A DNA stretch of 64,000 nucleotides from the NCBI RefSeq assembly GCF_000614205.1, contig NZ_BAKN01000005.1:62001-126000 (forward strand), read 5' to 3'. A model generated the notes under the pieces. That model worked only from the letters and a program-made list of their open reading frames with translations, did not search any database and was not told the DNA's origin. How positions within the stretch are numbered: the stretch's first letter is position 1; the number at the start of each line of letters is the position of its first letter. Made by a program: the position numbers and the translations under genes. Positions 55,162 through 63,716 of the stretch are shown in pieces. This DNA comes from Hoylesella saccharolytica JCM 17484 (GTDB taxonomy: Bacteria > Bacteroidota > Bacteroidia > Bacteroidales > Bacteroidaceae).

Positions 55162-55981
55162 TGATAGATTTTCGCCCAATTCGGTTGAAGCGGACAGAGC
55201 CATCTTGCAGGCGGTAATAAACCGACTGCCGATTGGCGAAATATCCATACTTGACGAGCAAGCACTGACCGCCCAACACACCGCAGACATCTTTTTGTCC
55301 ATGGCGCGTTTGCCACGCACATTAGCCATATTAAAAGACAAACAACAGCAAGGGGCAATGGTTGTAAACAGTGCATACAGCGTAGAGGCTTGTTCGCGTA
55401 GCCGGCTGCACACCATTATGAAGCAGCAAAACATTGCCATGCCGCCCGAAAAAGGGCGTTGCGGATATTGGGTGAAACGTGGAGATGCTGCAGCACAAAG
55501 CCAATACGATGTGGTGTACTGCAAGAATGAAGCAGAAGTAAAAAGCTGTGTCGAGGCATTTGGCAAAAGAGGCATAAACGATATAGTTGTTAGTGCACAT
55601 ATACAAGGAGACCTTATCAAATTCTACGGTGTTGGAAACAGTTTTTTCAAATACTTTTATCCCACCGAGAAAGGCCACTCGAAATTTGGAAACGAACAAA
55701 TAAACGGCAAGCCACACCATTATGCCTTCAATGCAGAAATATTAAGAAAAGAGATAAAAAAACTGGCTAACGCCATTAACATAGACGTGTACGGGGGCGA
55801 TTGTATCGTAGATGCAGCCGGCCGCTTTTACATCATCGACTTTAACGATTGGCCCAGTTTCTCGGTATGTCGTGATGAAGCGGCAAATGCCATTGCTAAA
55901 CTGGTAGAGGAAAAGGAAAAAAGGTTTTTTAGCACCGCTGGGAGCCAGCGAACTGAAAAAAAAGTTTTTTGGCGCCGCTGA
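55133..55981 (+). CDS. ATP-grasp protein whose C-terminus is made of repeat DNA
   Basis: 282 residues. The second half has the ATP-grasp pattern: VVSAHIQGDLIKFYG, then DVYGGDCIVDAAG and FYIIDFNDWPSFS, where the D...D-x-N acid residues bind Mg-ATP. The IDFNDWPSF ending recalls the inositol-phosphate-kinase and RimK branches, which phosphorylate or ligate small molecules. The first half is not recognised. From about residue 263 (EKRFFSTAGSQRTEKKVFW) the protein is encoded by units of the third repeat array (55922-56036), so its natural end was probably near KLVEEKEK. Overlaps the nucleotidyltransferase by 29 bases. Reaction unknown. Confidence 0.65.
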   Translation: MSKILAIRRDDRFSPNSVEADRAILQAVINRLPIGEISILDEQALTAQHTADIFLSMARLPRTLAILKDKQQQGAMVVNSAYSVEACSRSRLHTIMKQQNIAMPPEKGRCGYWVKRGDAAAQSQYDVVYCKNEAEVKSCVEAFGKRGINDIVVSAHIQGDLIKFYGVGNSFFKYFYPTEKGHSKFGNEQINGKPHHYAFNAEILRKEIKKLANAINIDVYGGDCIVDAAGRFYIIDFNDWPSFSVCRDEAANAIAKLVEEKEKRFFSTAGSQRTEKKVFWRR

Positions 55982-56036
55982 GAGCCAGCGAACTGAAAAA
56001 AAAAGTTTTTTAGCGTCGCCCGAAAGCGGGCGAATA
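55922..56036. repeat. Third repeat array, three units at 40-41 bp, running into a coding end
   Basis: Units begin at about 55931, 55971 and 56012. Each has a GC-rich stem (CCGCTGGGAGCCAGCG; last unit CGCCCGAAAGCGGGCG, a perfect hairpin with a GAAA loop variant) and then A8-9 G T6. Period and design match the arrays at 37.5 and 40.7 kb. The first unit and a half are inside the ATP-grasp gene. Confidence 0.85.
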
Positions 56037-56072
56037 AAATACGTATCAAAAATTGACGTAAAGAAATACGAT

Positions 56073-57029
56073 ATGAATAAATTTAAAACGCTGCTGCAAT
56101 CGTCGATTAAGTCGACCGATACAGAAGAAACCATAGACGTGTATTTTACCCGTCCCATCGGGCTGGCATTTGCCTTGCTCTGGAATCGGCTGGGCATTCA
56201 CCCCATCGCCATCACCCTGCTGTCGATGTGTTTCGGCGTTGCAGCGGGCTATATGTTCTATTTTACCGACTGGCAACACAACCTTTATGGAGTAGGCTTA
56301 TTGATGCTGGCCAATTTTTGCGACTCTACCGATGGGCAGATGGCACGTTTGTCGGGCAAAAAAACGCTTGTGGGTCGCGTATTAGACGGTTTTTCGGGCG
56401 ATGTATGGTTCTTCTGCATCTACGCAGCCATAGCCCTGCGATTGCAAAACACTTTTATGCCTTACACAGACATTAAGTGGGGCATTTGGATTTGGGTTTT
56501 GGCCGGCGTGGCAGGCATTCTTTGTCACGCGCCACAATGTTCACTATCCGACTATTATCGGCAAATTCACCTTTTCTTCTTAAAAGGCCGAGAGGGGAGC
56601 GAATTGGATAACTACAAACAGCAACGCGCCATCTACGACAGTCTTTCGTTACGCCATGCCCCTTTTCAAAAGATCTTTTATTATAATTATGCTAACTATT
56701 GCAAGGGGCAGGAACGGCGAACACCTCGTTTTCAAGCGTTTTTTCAGCTGATAAAAGAAAGGTTCAATGGTGCTGAAAACCTGCCTGTAAAAATAAGAGA
56801 ACACTTTCTGAAAGGCAGTCGGCCGTTGATGAAATATACCAACATTTTAACTTTCAACACACGTGCTATCAGTCTTTACGCTTCGTGCTTATTAAATATT
56901 CCATGGCTTTATCTGCTGGTAGAAATCACCATCATGAGTTGCATTTATATATATATGCACAAACGTCATGAGCTTTTGTGCGAAGAATGTATCCAATTGG
57001 TAACTGAAAAAGAATTGATACAACAATAA
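56073..57029 (+). CDS. CDP-alcohol phosphatidyltransferase family protein
   Basis: 318 residues, inner-membrane. The family signature DG-x2-AR-x8-G-x3-D-x3-D is complete: DGQMARLSGKKTLVGRVLDG followed by FSGD near residues 88-110. About six membrane helices. The enzyme joins a CDP-activated alcohol (diacylglycerol or head group) to an acceptor alcohol, making a phospholipid or polyol phosphodiester. It is longer than phosphatidylserine or -glycerophosphate synthases, with a large loop (about 170-240) between helices. Neighbours that activate (nucleotidyltransferase) and dephosphorylate (HAD) suggest a DIPP-synthase- or inositol-lipid-like route, but the substrate is unknown. Starts 36 bases past the third repeat array. 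Confidence 0.88.
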   Translation: MNKFKTLLQSSIKSTDTEETIDVYFTRPIGLAFALLWNRLGIHPIAITLLSMCFGVAAGYMFYFTDWQHNLYGVGLLMLANFCDSTDGQMARLSGKKTLVGRVLDGFSGDVWFFCIYAAIALRLQNTFMPYTDIKWGIWIWVLAGVAGILCHAPQCSLSDYYRQIHLFFLKGREGSELDNYKQQRAIYDSLSLRHAPFQKIFYYNYANYCKGQERRTPRFQAFFQLIKERFNGAENLPVKIREHFLKGSRPLMKYTNILTFNTRAISLYASCLLNIPWLYLLVEITIMSCIYIYMHKRHELLCEECIQLVTEKELIQQ

Positions 57030-57042
57030 CGGTGCGCAAAAT

Positions 57043-57773
57043 ATGAAAACAAACAGAGCGTTGAGACTTTCAGGGGTAAAAGGAATTATATTTGATTATG
57101 GCGGAACACTAGATACGGCAGGCAACCATTGGGGCCGGATACTATGGGAAGCTATCAAAGACAGGCAATTCCAATAAACGAGACACAATTTAGATCGGCA
57201 TACATCTATACTGAGCGCACATTGGGTCGCGCCCCCATCATCCAGTCTTCGTACACTTTTTACGAAACACTGTCTATCAAAATCCGCATCGAAATGGAGC
57301 AATTATGCGCATCCGGAGCCTGGAATGCACAAGAAAAGGAAATAGAAAACGCCCAAAAAGCAATACTAACAGATTTATATGCGCAAGTAAAGCAAACAAC
57401 TCAGCATAGTCGCACCATTTTGCAAGAACTGAAACAAAACTACCCGCTAGTATTAGTAAGCAACTTTTATGGGAATATCAACGAAGTATTAACAGAGTTT
57501 GGTTTGAATGGCTTTTTCGATACCATTATCGAATCGGCAGTTGTCGGTATTCGTAAGCCCGACCCACGTATCTTTTCTTTGGGCGTTGAGGCATTGGAAG
57601 CAGAAGCCTGTAAAATCGTCGTCGTTGGTGATAGCTTTCGTAAAGACATTGAACCAGCCATAAAAGCCGGTTGTAAAACGATATGGTTTAAAGGCAAAGA
57701 TTGGGAACAACAAAATTATGACGAGAGAATTCCCGACCTGATTATCTCAGATTTAGACCAGCTTTTTGTATAA
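57043..57773 (+). CDS. HAD-superfamily phosphatase, one frame break
   Basis: 243 residues after repair. The ATG at 57043 opens MKTNRALRLSG, then GIIFDYGGTLDTAG, the HAD motif I with nucleophile D and D+2 replaced in part (DYGGT, so D-x-G-G-T as in haloacid-dehalogenase phosphatases of the YjjG kind). Later LVLVSNFYGN (motif II), IRKPDPRIF (motif III) and VVGDSFRKDI (motif IV) complete the site. The frame breaks near 57152, at GGAAGCTATC: one more base gives LWEAYQRQAIP. Fourteen bases after the transferase gene: it could remove the phosphate from the product, as a phosphatase does in known inositol-lipid routes. Confidence 0.82.
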
Positions 57774-57789
57774 GAACAAACATCAACAA

Positions 57790-60387
57790 ATGAGAGCAAG
57801 GAACATAAAAACAAGTATTTTCATAATCGTACTACTCTTTATCGGCATAACAACCCAAGCACAAATTACAGGTGTTGTTACCGATGCATCGACGGGCGAT
57901 ACACTGTATTACCCCAGCGCGGCTTACAAAGGCTATCATATCGCAGTGTCGGGAGATGCGAAAGGAAGGTATATGATAGAAAGACACAACGGAAGAGCAT
58001 TAACTTTTAGTGCGGTGGGATACAAGCCTAAAACCATTATGGTGAAAGAAAACATGTCCTCTATTCTCAACGTGCAATTAAATCCCGATACCAAACAGCT
58101 GTCAGAAATACTGGTAAGACAAAAACGCGGCAGATACTCGCGCAAGGACAATCCTGCCGTAGAACTGATGAAGCGGGTAATCGCAGCCAAAAAGCGCACC
58201 CGTTTAGAAAATCACGACTATTATCAATACACCAAGTATCAAAAGATAACGCTAGCCGTTAACGATATTACTCCCGCCGAATTAGACAGTGGATTTATCG
58301 GCAAACGCCAATGGTTGCTCGACCAAGTAGAAGCATGTCCGTACAACGATAAGTTGATACTTCCGGTATCAGTCGACGAAACTGTTTCACAACATATTTA
58401 TCGCAAATCGACAAACACCGAAAAAAATATTATTCTGGGACAAAATAGTACAGGTATCAATCAATTGATACAAACCGGAGACATTCTTAATGAGATTTTA
58501 AAAGATGTTTTTACGGATATTGATATTTACGACGACCAGATAAGGCTACTTCGCTTTCCCTTTACCAGTCCTATCGGAAACGGAGCCATTAACTTTTATC
58601 GCTATTATATTCAAGATACAGTGTATGTAGGTAAAGATCTATGCTACCACCTTGAATTTATCCCCAATAACCAACAAGATTTCGGCTTTCGAGGAGAATT
58701 ATATATTCTGGCAGATTCTACTTTACATGTAAAACGATGTAACCTTACACTTCCCAAAGCCAGCGATGTAAACTTTGTCGAGAACTTGCAGGTGCAACAA
58801 GAATACAGACAACTTGATAATGGCGAATGGGTACTGAGCGTTGATGATATGGTGGTAGAATTAAAAGTAAACAAGTATATCTCCAAACAGATTGTTATTC
58901 GTACCACCCGACTGGATGACTATACCTTTACCCCCTTACCGCAAAGATTATTTAAAGGCAGAGCTAAAGAGCGGCGCGAGGCAGATGCACTAATGAGAAA
59001 CAACGACTTCTGGAAAAAATATAGAACGGTAGAGCTGAGTAAGAGTGAATCGTCAATGGACGACTTTGTTCGGCGTATAGAACAGCTCAAAGGATTCAGA
59101 TACTTTATATTCGGGATGAAAGCCCTTATCGAAAACTTTGTAGAAACAGGTGACAAAGAACACCCCAGCAAAGTGGACATCGGTCCGATAAATACCATCA
59201 TAACCCGAAATTTTATCGACGGAATACGTACCCGCATCAGTGCACAAACAACAGCCAATCTTAATAGACATTGGTTTCTCTCGGGATATCTCGCCCGAGG
59301 CTGGGTCAGCAAAAAAAACTATTATAAAGGCGAATTAACCTATTCATTTAACAAAAAAGAATATCTACCGAGAGAGTTTCCCAAACGCACAATAACCTTC
59401 CTCTCGACCTACGATGTGATGTCGCCTTCAGACAAGTTTATGCCCACGGATAAGGACAATGTATTTACGGCATTCAAGTGGACAAGAGTAGACAAGATGA
59501 TGTTTTATAATCGCCAGAAACTAACATTTGAACGTGAAGAAGACTGGGGTATGAAAACAACACTCAGTATGAAAACTGAAGAGAACGAGGCCGTTGGGTC
59601 GTTATTCTTTATTCCGATAAACAGCGCTCTTCAATACCCCAACTTAACGAACATAGATGCGAGCAAATTGCTGCATAACGGAAAAATACGCACAACCGAG
59701 TTGCACTTTGAAGTAGAATTGGCACCGGGCAGAACCTATATCAACACAAAACAAAGACGATTACCCATTAACCTTGACGCCCCCGTATTCAGGCTCTCGC
59801 ATACTGCCGGAATAAAAGGATTATTAGGCGGAGAATACAACTACAATGTTACAGAGTTTAGCATATACAAACGTTTTTGGATGCGAAGCTGGGGAAAAAT
59901 AGACATCAATCTTCGCACCGGTGCACAATGGAACAAGGTGCCCTATCCCCTACTCATCATGCCAGCGGCCAACCTATCGTACATCGTAGAAGAAGGCACA
60001 TTTTCCCTGCTCAACAACATGGAGTTTTTAAACGACCGCTATGCCAGCATAGATGCAAGTTGGGATTTAAACGGAAAGATATTTAACCGCATACCTTTAC
60101 TTAAGAAGCTAAAATGGCGCGAATATATCGGTATAAAGGGATTATGGGGAAAGTTAACAGATAAAAACAACCCCTCGCTGCTCCAAAACTTGAACGACGA
60201 CACCTTGATGCTCTTCCCCGACGGTGTTAATATCATGACTCCCAAACGCCCGTATGTAGAAGTGATTGCTGGAATACATAACATTTTCAAAGTTCTGCAC
60301 ATACAATATGTTCGGAGGCTAAGCTACAACGAATTGCCCACAGCTCATAAGCATGGCATCCGATTTATGTTGCGGATAACGTTCTAA
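57790..60387 (+). CDS. DUF5686 outer-membrane protein with CarboxypepD-like N-domain
   Basis: 865 residues. Signal peptide (RNIKTSIFIIVLLFIGITTQAQ), then a CarboxypepD_reg-like beta-sandwich (ITGVVTDASTGDTLYYPSAA), then a large DUF5686 region that ends in a beta-barrel with aromatic-rich strands and a final Phe (RFMLRITF), the outer-membrane signature. DUF5686 proteins are common in Bacteroidetes; their role is unclear. It follows the HAD gene by 16 bases and is last in the cluster. It could deliver or insert the cluster's product at the outer membrane. Start at 57790 is chosen by the signal peptide; an earlier ATG at 57766 overlaps the HAD stop. Confidence 0.85.
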   Translation: MRARNIKTSIFIIVLLFIGITTQAQITGVVTDASTGDTLYYPSAAYKGYHIAVSGDAKGRYMIERHNGRALTFSAVGYKPKTIMVKENMSSILNVQLNPDTKQLSEILVRQKRGRYSRKDNPAVELMKRVIAAKKRTRLENHDYYQYTKYQKITLAVNDITPAELDSGFIGKRQWLLDQVEACPYNDKLILPVSVDETVSQHIYRKSTNTEKNIILGQNSTGINQLIQTGDILNEILKDVFTDIDIYDDQIRLLRFPFTSPIGNGAINFYRYYIQDTVYVGKDLCYHLEFIPNNQQDFGFRGELYILADSTLHVKRCNLTLPKASDVNFVENLQVQQEYRQLDNGEWVLSVDDMVVELKVNKYISKQIVIRTTRLDDYTFTPLPQRLFKGRAKERREADALMRNNDFWKKYRTVELSKSESSMDDFVRRIEQLKGFRYFIFGMKALIENFVETGDKEHPSKVDIGPINTIITRNFIDGIRTRISAQTTANLNRHWFLSGYLARGWVSKKNYYKGELTYSFNKKEYLPREFPKRTITFLSTYDVMSPSDKFMPTDKDNVFTAFKWTRVDKMMFYNRQKLTFEREEDWGMKTTLSMKTEENEAVGSLFFIPINSALQYPNLTNIDASKLLHNGKIRTTELHFEVELAPGRTYINTKQRRLPINLDAPVFRLSHTAGIKGLLGGEYNYNVTEFSIYKRFWMRSWGKIDINLRTGAQWNKVPYPLLIMPAANLSYIVEEGTFSLLNNMEFLNDRYASIDASWDLNGKIFNRIPLLKKLKWREYIGIKGLWGKLTDKNNPSLLQNLNDDTLMLFPDGVNIMTPKRPYVEVIAGIHNIFKVLHIQYVRRLSYNELPTAHKHGIRFMLRITF

Positions 60388-60953
60388 AAGCAGACCGAAT
60401 ACCTAACTTTATCCTAAATTCACGCATCCTTTACCTTTTAAACCTCTAGCGGAACTTTCGTCAATACAGTTTTCATCAAAGAAAACGTCAGTTCGGTAAT
60501 ACGTAATCCCCCTCTTTCTCCCCTTTCCAAGGGGAGAGGTGTGCTGCATAGCCACCCGAAAGTTTATATCAAGAGAGAACTCAATAATTGTAAAGGAGAA
60601 ACTCAACATGTTCCAATAAAGAGGTAGGTGTACTGTATTACTTGCTTTTTGCTCTTTATATGGTGCCTGCATCCTTTCACTTTTTCACCTTTTCACCTTT
60701 ATCCCGGGGGAGGTTAGGAGGGGATGTACTTGTCAGTAGATAGCGTAAAAAAAATTAAAAAGAGTATTCGAAAATAAATCAATATATGCGATGGGCATTA
60801 TTTCTTATCACGAACTGGCGTAAGAAACAATCGGCGGAGTTCCTACTGCCTATTTCTTTGACAATACATAAAGTTAATACAAATTATTGTTTTACTTGAA
60901 ACTTCCAAACACTTCAGCATAAATTAATACGCCAGTTCGCCAGTGCTTACCCA
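60388..60953. other. Gene-free stretch with a GC-rich hairpin
   Basis: I find no gene in 60388-60953. CTCTTTCTCCCCTTTCC at about 60512-60528 partly pairs with GGGGAGAGG at 60531-60539, and a purine-rich GGGGGAGGTTAGGAGGGG lies near 60705-60722. Such CCCCTTTCC/GGGGAGAG elements are common as dispersed repeats in Bacteroidales. Confidence 0.4.
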
Positions 60954-61293
60954 TTGGAGGTGCTGAAAGAAATTAATAAAGTCGATGGCTTGCTCACAAC
61001 TCCTACAGTTGAGAATGTTTTGAGTTTGACAAATGAACTCAACCGAATTGTGCAACAACCTGTTGCACAACTTCAAATCCCAGATAATCAGTCGAATACA
61101 ATTACGCAACAACCTGTTGCACAATTGGGGCAAGTCTCTGAAACACTATCAGCTACCTACCACAGCGGCATCAATCAGATAGAGGAAATCTTCAAGCAAT
61201 CAGCCATTGTTCGCACAAACTGGGCAAGCCATGTAATTCTGCTTAACAGTAAGTTGCCTTTGGGCGAGTGCTATTGGTACATTACGCAAGCAG
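60954..61293 (+). pseudogene. Gene remnant, faintly DUF1016/YhcG-like
   Basis: An open frame without ATG (best start TTG 60954) reads through NELNRIVQQPVAQLQIP, a second QQPVAQL 57 bases later, and ends with SAIVRTNWASHVILLNSKLP and then ECYWYITQAV, which recalls the N-terminal domain of DUF1016 (YhcG) nucleases. The QQPVAQL repeats are encoded by near-identical TTGTGCAACA-ACC-TGTTGCACAA palindromes at 61048-61070 and about 61103-61125. The frame runs into the palindrome at 61294 that seems to interrupt it. A 5' end was probably lost. Confidence 0.35.
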
Positions 61294-61339
61294 TGTACGT
61301 TGTCAAACCAAAGTGCACACTTTTGTTTGACAACGTACA
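61294..61339. repeat. 46-bp near-perfect palindrome
   Basis: TGTACGTTGTCAAAC (61294-61308) pairs with GTTTGACAACGTACA (61325-61339), and inner bases AAAGT/ACTTT also pair. Each arm equals the dispersed motif seen at 49007, 53063 and 53317. It looks like two joined inverted ends of a mobile element whose inside is missing. Confidence 0.75.
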
Positions 61340-61776
61340 ATTACCGTGCCGTGCAAGGAAGAGCAGTTCTTCACCAGTCATCTGCCACACAGGCTTGCCC
61401 AGTAATTCATTTATTGTCATAATTCCATCGTTTTGAAATGAATAACTCACCCTTGCGCATAGGGCATTCTGTCAGGTCTGACGATGCAAAAGCAGAGGGC
61501 TTTTGATGTTACTCCAAGAGGTAGGGATATTGTGGGAAGTATAGGGAAATGCAAGGAAATCAGCGACTATCAAAAACGCTAAATACATATTCAAAAAGTG
61601 GATGGTTTCGGTCAAAGGCATATTCATTTCCAATTATCATTGACTACTTAAGAGATTACTTTTGTGTCCTCACATAAGAAAATAATTATTTGAGTCGCAG
61701 TAAAGCTCTGTTTTCTTCATTTTATTCATTATAAGTTCATAACTTTGTAATCAATATCAAGATAAACTATCATCCG

Positions 61777-62004
61777 ATGGGACAGAAGAAAGAACATAGC
61801 AACCTTATCAAGGAGCATTTGAAGAAGCGAGGCATAACTTAAACATGGCTTGCAAAGAAGTTGGATAAAAGTTTCAACTCAATTAATTCGTATGTTTGCA
61901 ATCGAACTCAACCAAATTTTGAAACCCTTCTTCAAATATCTCAGATACTTAATGTTGATATGAAGGATTAAATTGCAGAAGTCAAGGAACTTAATGAACA
62001 ATAA
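61777..62004 (+). pseudogene. XRE-type helix-turn-helix regulator, broken by two in-frame TAA
   Basis: Reading 61777-62004 straight through gives a 76-codon XRE-like protein: GQKKEHSNLIKEHLKKRGIT, stop, TWLAKKLDKSFNSINSYVCN, RTQPNFETLLQISQILNVDM, KD, stop, IAEVKELNEQ. The central part holds the HTH (TWLAKKLDKSFNSINSY). Two TAA codons, each one base from a sense codon, disable it. It lies 29 bases before the secreted-protein gene and may be a recently lost regulator. Confidence 0.55.
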
Positions 62005-62033
62005 TTTATTATTAACAATAAAACTTTAAAATT

Positions 62034-63397
62034 ATGGTAAAACTCAAAAATCTATTACTTGTTGTAATATTCATAGTCGGATTTACAACAAATGCTTTTG
62101 CAGGAGATCACCCAGAAGCCAATTTTGGTATTTATGGCATTCAACATTTTGCCTCAGTTGCACAATACCAAGAAACATATGTTGGTCAAGTTGTTCAGTA
62201 TCTTCCTGAAAAAGTAGGTGGAGACTATATGGACACCAAGTATTTCCAAGATGCAGGTGGTAAATTTAACACAGACTATGTTATTTCAAAGATTAGTGGA
62301 AATGACAAGCGAATGACTTGGATACTTCTTGAAAAAGGAACAAAAAACAAGGTGAAGATGATTGTAAACAATCAGGATGAATACTATTCTTTTGACAAGT
62401 ATTGTTATTGCATCACTGATAGATATTCTATCCCTTTGTTCCTGTCAGAAAAATTTAAAGGTGATAAGTCAAAGTATATTGGCAAAGTTTTTCCTGAAAA
62501 AGCAGATAGCCCAACTAAATTAGAAGTTACTGATGTTATTATGCAACCACAACAAGGTTCATCATATAGCGACCACAAATATCCTCAAGCTTGTTTTGTC
62601 TTGAAAGATAAAGCTGATGGCAAAATTATAAATTATGATGTTGCTAACATTGATAACTTGAATGATTTAGGCAAAACTTTCACTAATCCTAAATTCAAAT
62701 GCACATATACTGTTGTAAATGTGTTCAAGAAGGAAGATTATAACGCAAGTATCGTAAAGAACTTATGAAGTTCTACACAGTAAAGAATTCTATTGATGGT
62801 ACAACTAAGGATATCAAGGCAGCTTATGCACAATCAGAAGCTTTCAAGTATGATGATTCTGGGAAATTTGTTGCAGCCCTCACAAAGGTTGAAAAGCCTT
62901 CTAATCCTGCTGTAAGATATGGCAAAACGACCAATGTAACTGAAAAGAATATTACAAAGTACAGCTATGAAGACAACTTCATTGATATTCTTATTTTTGC
63001 TGGTAGTACACAATTCAACTTTATTCTGAAGAATGTTTCCGATAACACATTGAAGGTTGTGTGGAATGAAGCTGTGTTTGTTGATGTTGATGGTAGCACT
63101 TCAAAAGTTATGCACACAGGAATCAAGTACTCACAAAGAGAAGCAGATCAACCTGCATCCACTATTATCAAGGGCGCAAAACTTGAAGATTTAGCAGCAC
63201 CAACTGATAAAGTTTATTATAGTGAAACCTTGAAAGAGTGGACAAGCAAATCTTTGTATGCAAACGCAAGCCAGAAAGTTGAAGGCCAGACAATCAAATT
63301 GATGTTGCCTATTCAAGTAAAAGAAGTTGTAAACGAGTATATATTCGAATTTACATTGTCATACGTTTATAATCATCCTGAATACTTGGCTCAATAA
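62034..63397 (+). CDS. Secreted protein of unknown function, probably one gene with a frame break
   Basis: About 454 residues if joined. A signal peptide (KLKNLLLVVIFIVGFTTNAF, cleaved after AFA) opens the first part (62034-62768, 244 residues). The second part (62765-63397, 210 residues) has no signal and looks like a beta-rich domain (FNFILKNVSDNTLKVVWNEA, IKYSQREADQPASTIIKGAK). As written, the stop of the first and the ATG of the second overlap as ATGA at 62765-62768; one more base in AACTTATGAAG would join KNL to MKFYTVKN. Two coupled genes are the alternative, but the second lacks an export signal. The codons are strikingly AT-rich compared with the chromosome core. Family unknown. Confidence 0.6.
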
Positions 63398-63631
63398 GAA
63401 TTCATCTTTTCAAGATTGACAACGTAACGAATAAGCCACTGATTTTTAACAGTATGCTAAAGGTCAGTGGGCTTAATGTTCCCAAAATGATCCCGTATAG
63501 CCATAGTAGGCGACATACAAAAAGATGAAGTGCTGACTTCTGGCTTATTAAAATGAAAACACTTAACTTTACATTTTTGGGTGTAAAGTTAGGTACAAAC
63601 CTTACAAATCACTGATAATCAAGCGATATTG
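63398..63631. other. Gap between the secreted protein and tRNA-Ser
   Basis: No gene seen. A partial TTGACAACGTAACGA near 63416-63430 resembles one arm of the dispersed motif. Confidence 0.3.
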
Positions 63632-63716
63632 CGGAGAGAGAGGGATTCGAACCCCCGGTACCTCTCGGTACGGCGGTTTTCAAGACCGCTGTAATCGACC
63701 ACTCTACCATCTCTCC
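63632..63716 (-). tRNA. tRNA-Ser (anticodon UGA)
   Basis: On the minus strand, GGAGAGA (63716-63710) pairs with TCTCTCC (63639-63633), discriminator G at 63632. The anticodon stem-loop GCGGT-CTTGAAA-ACCGC gives anticodon TGA. A long variable arm (TACCGAGAGGTA) marks a class II serine tRNA, and the T-arm contains GGTTCGAATCC. CCA is not encoded. Its 3' end faces the AT-rich remnant region. Confidence 0.96.

Noticed and set aside
63410..63432. A further full copy of the dispersed motif
   Set aside because: Only TTGACAACGTAACGA matches, too short to count as a separate copy.
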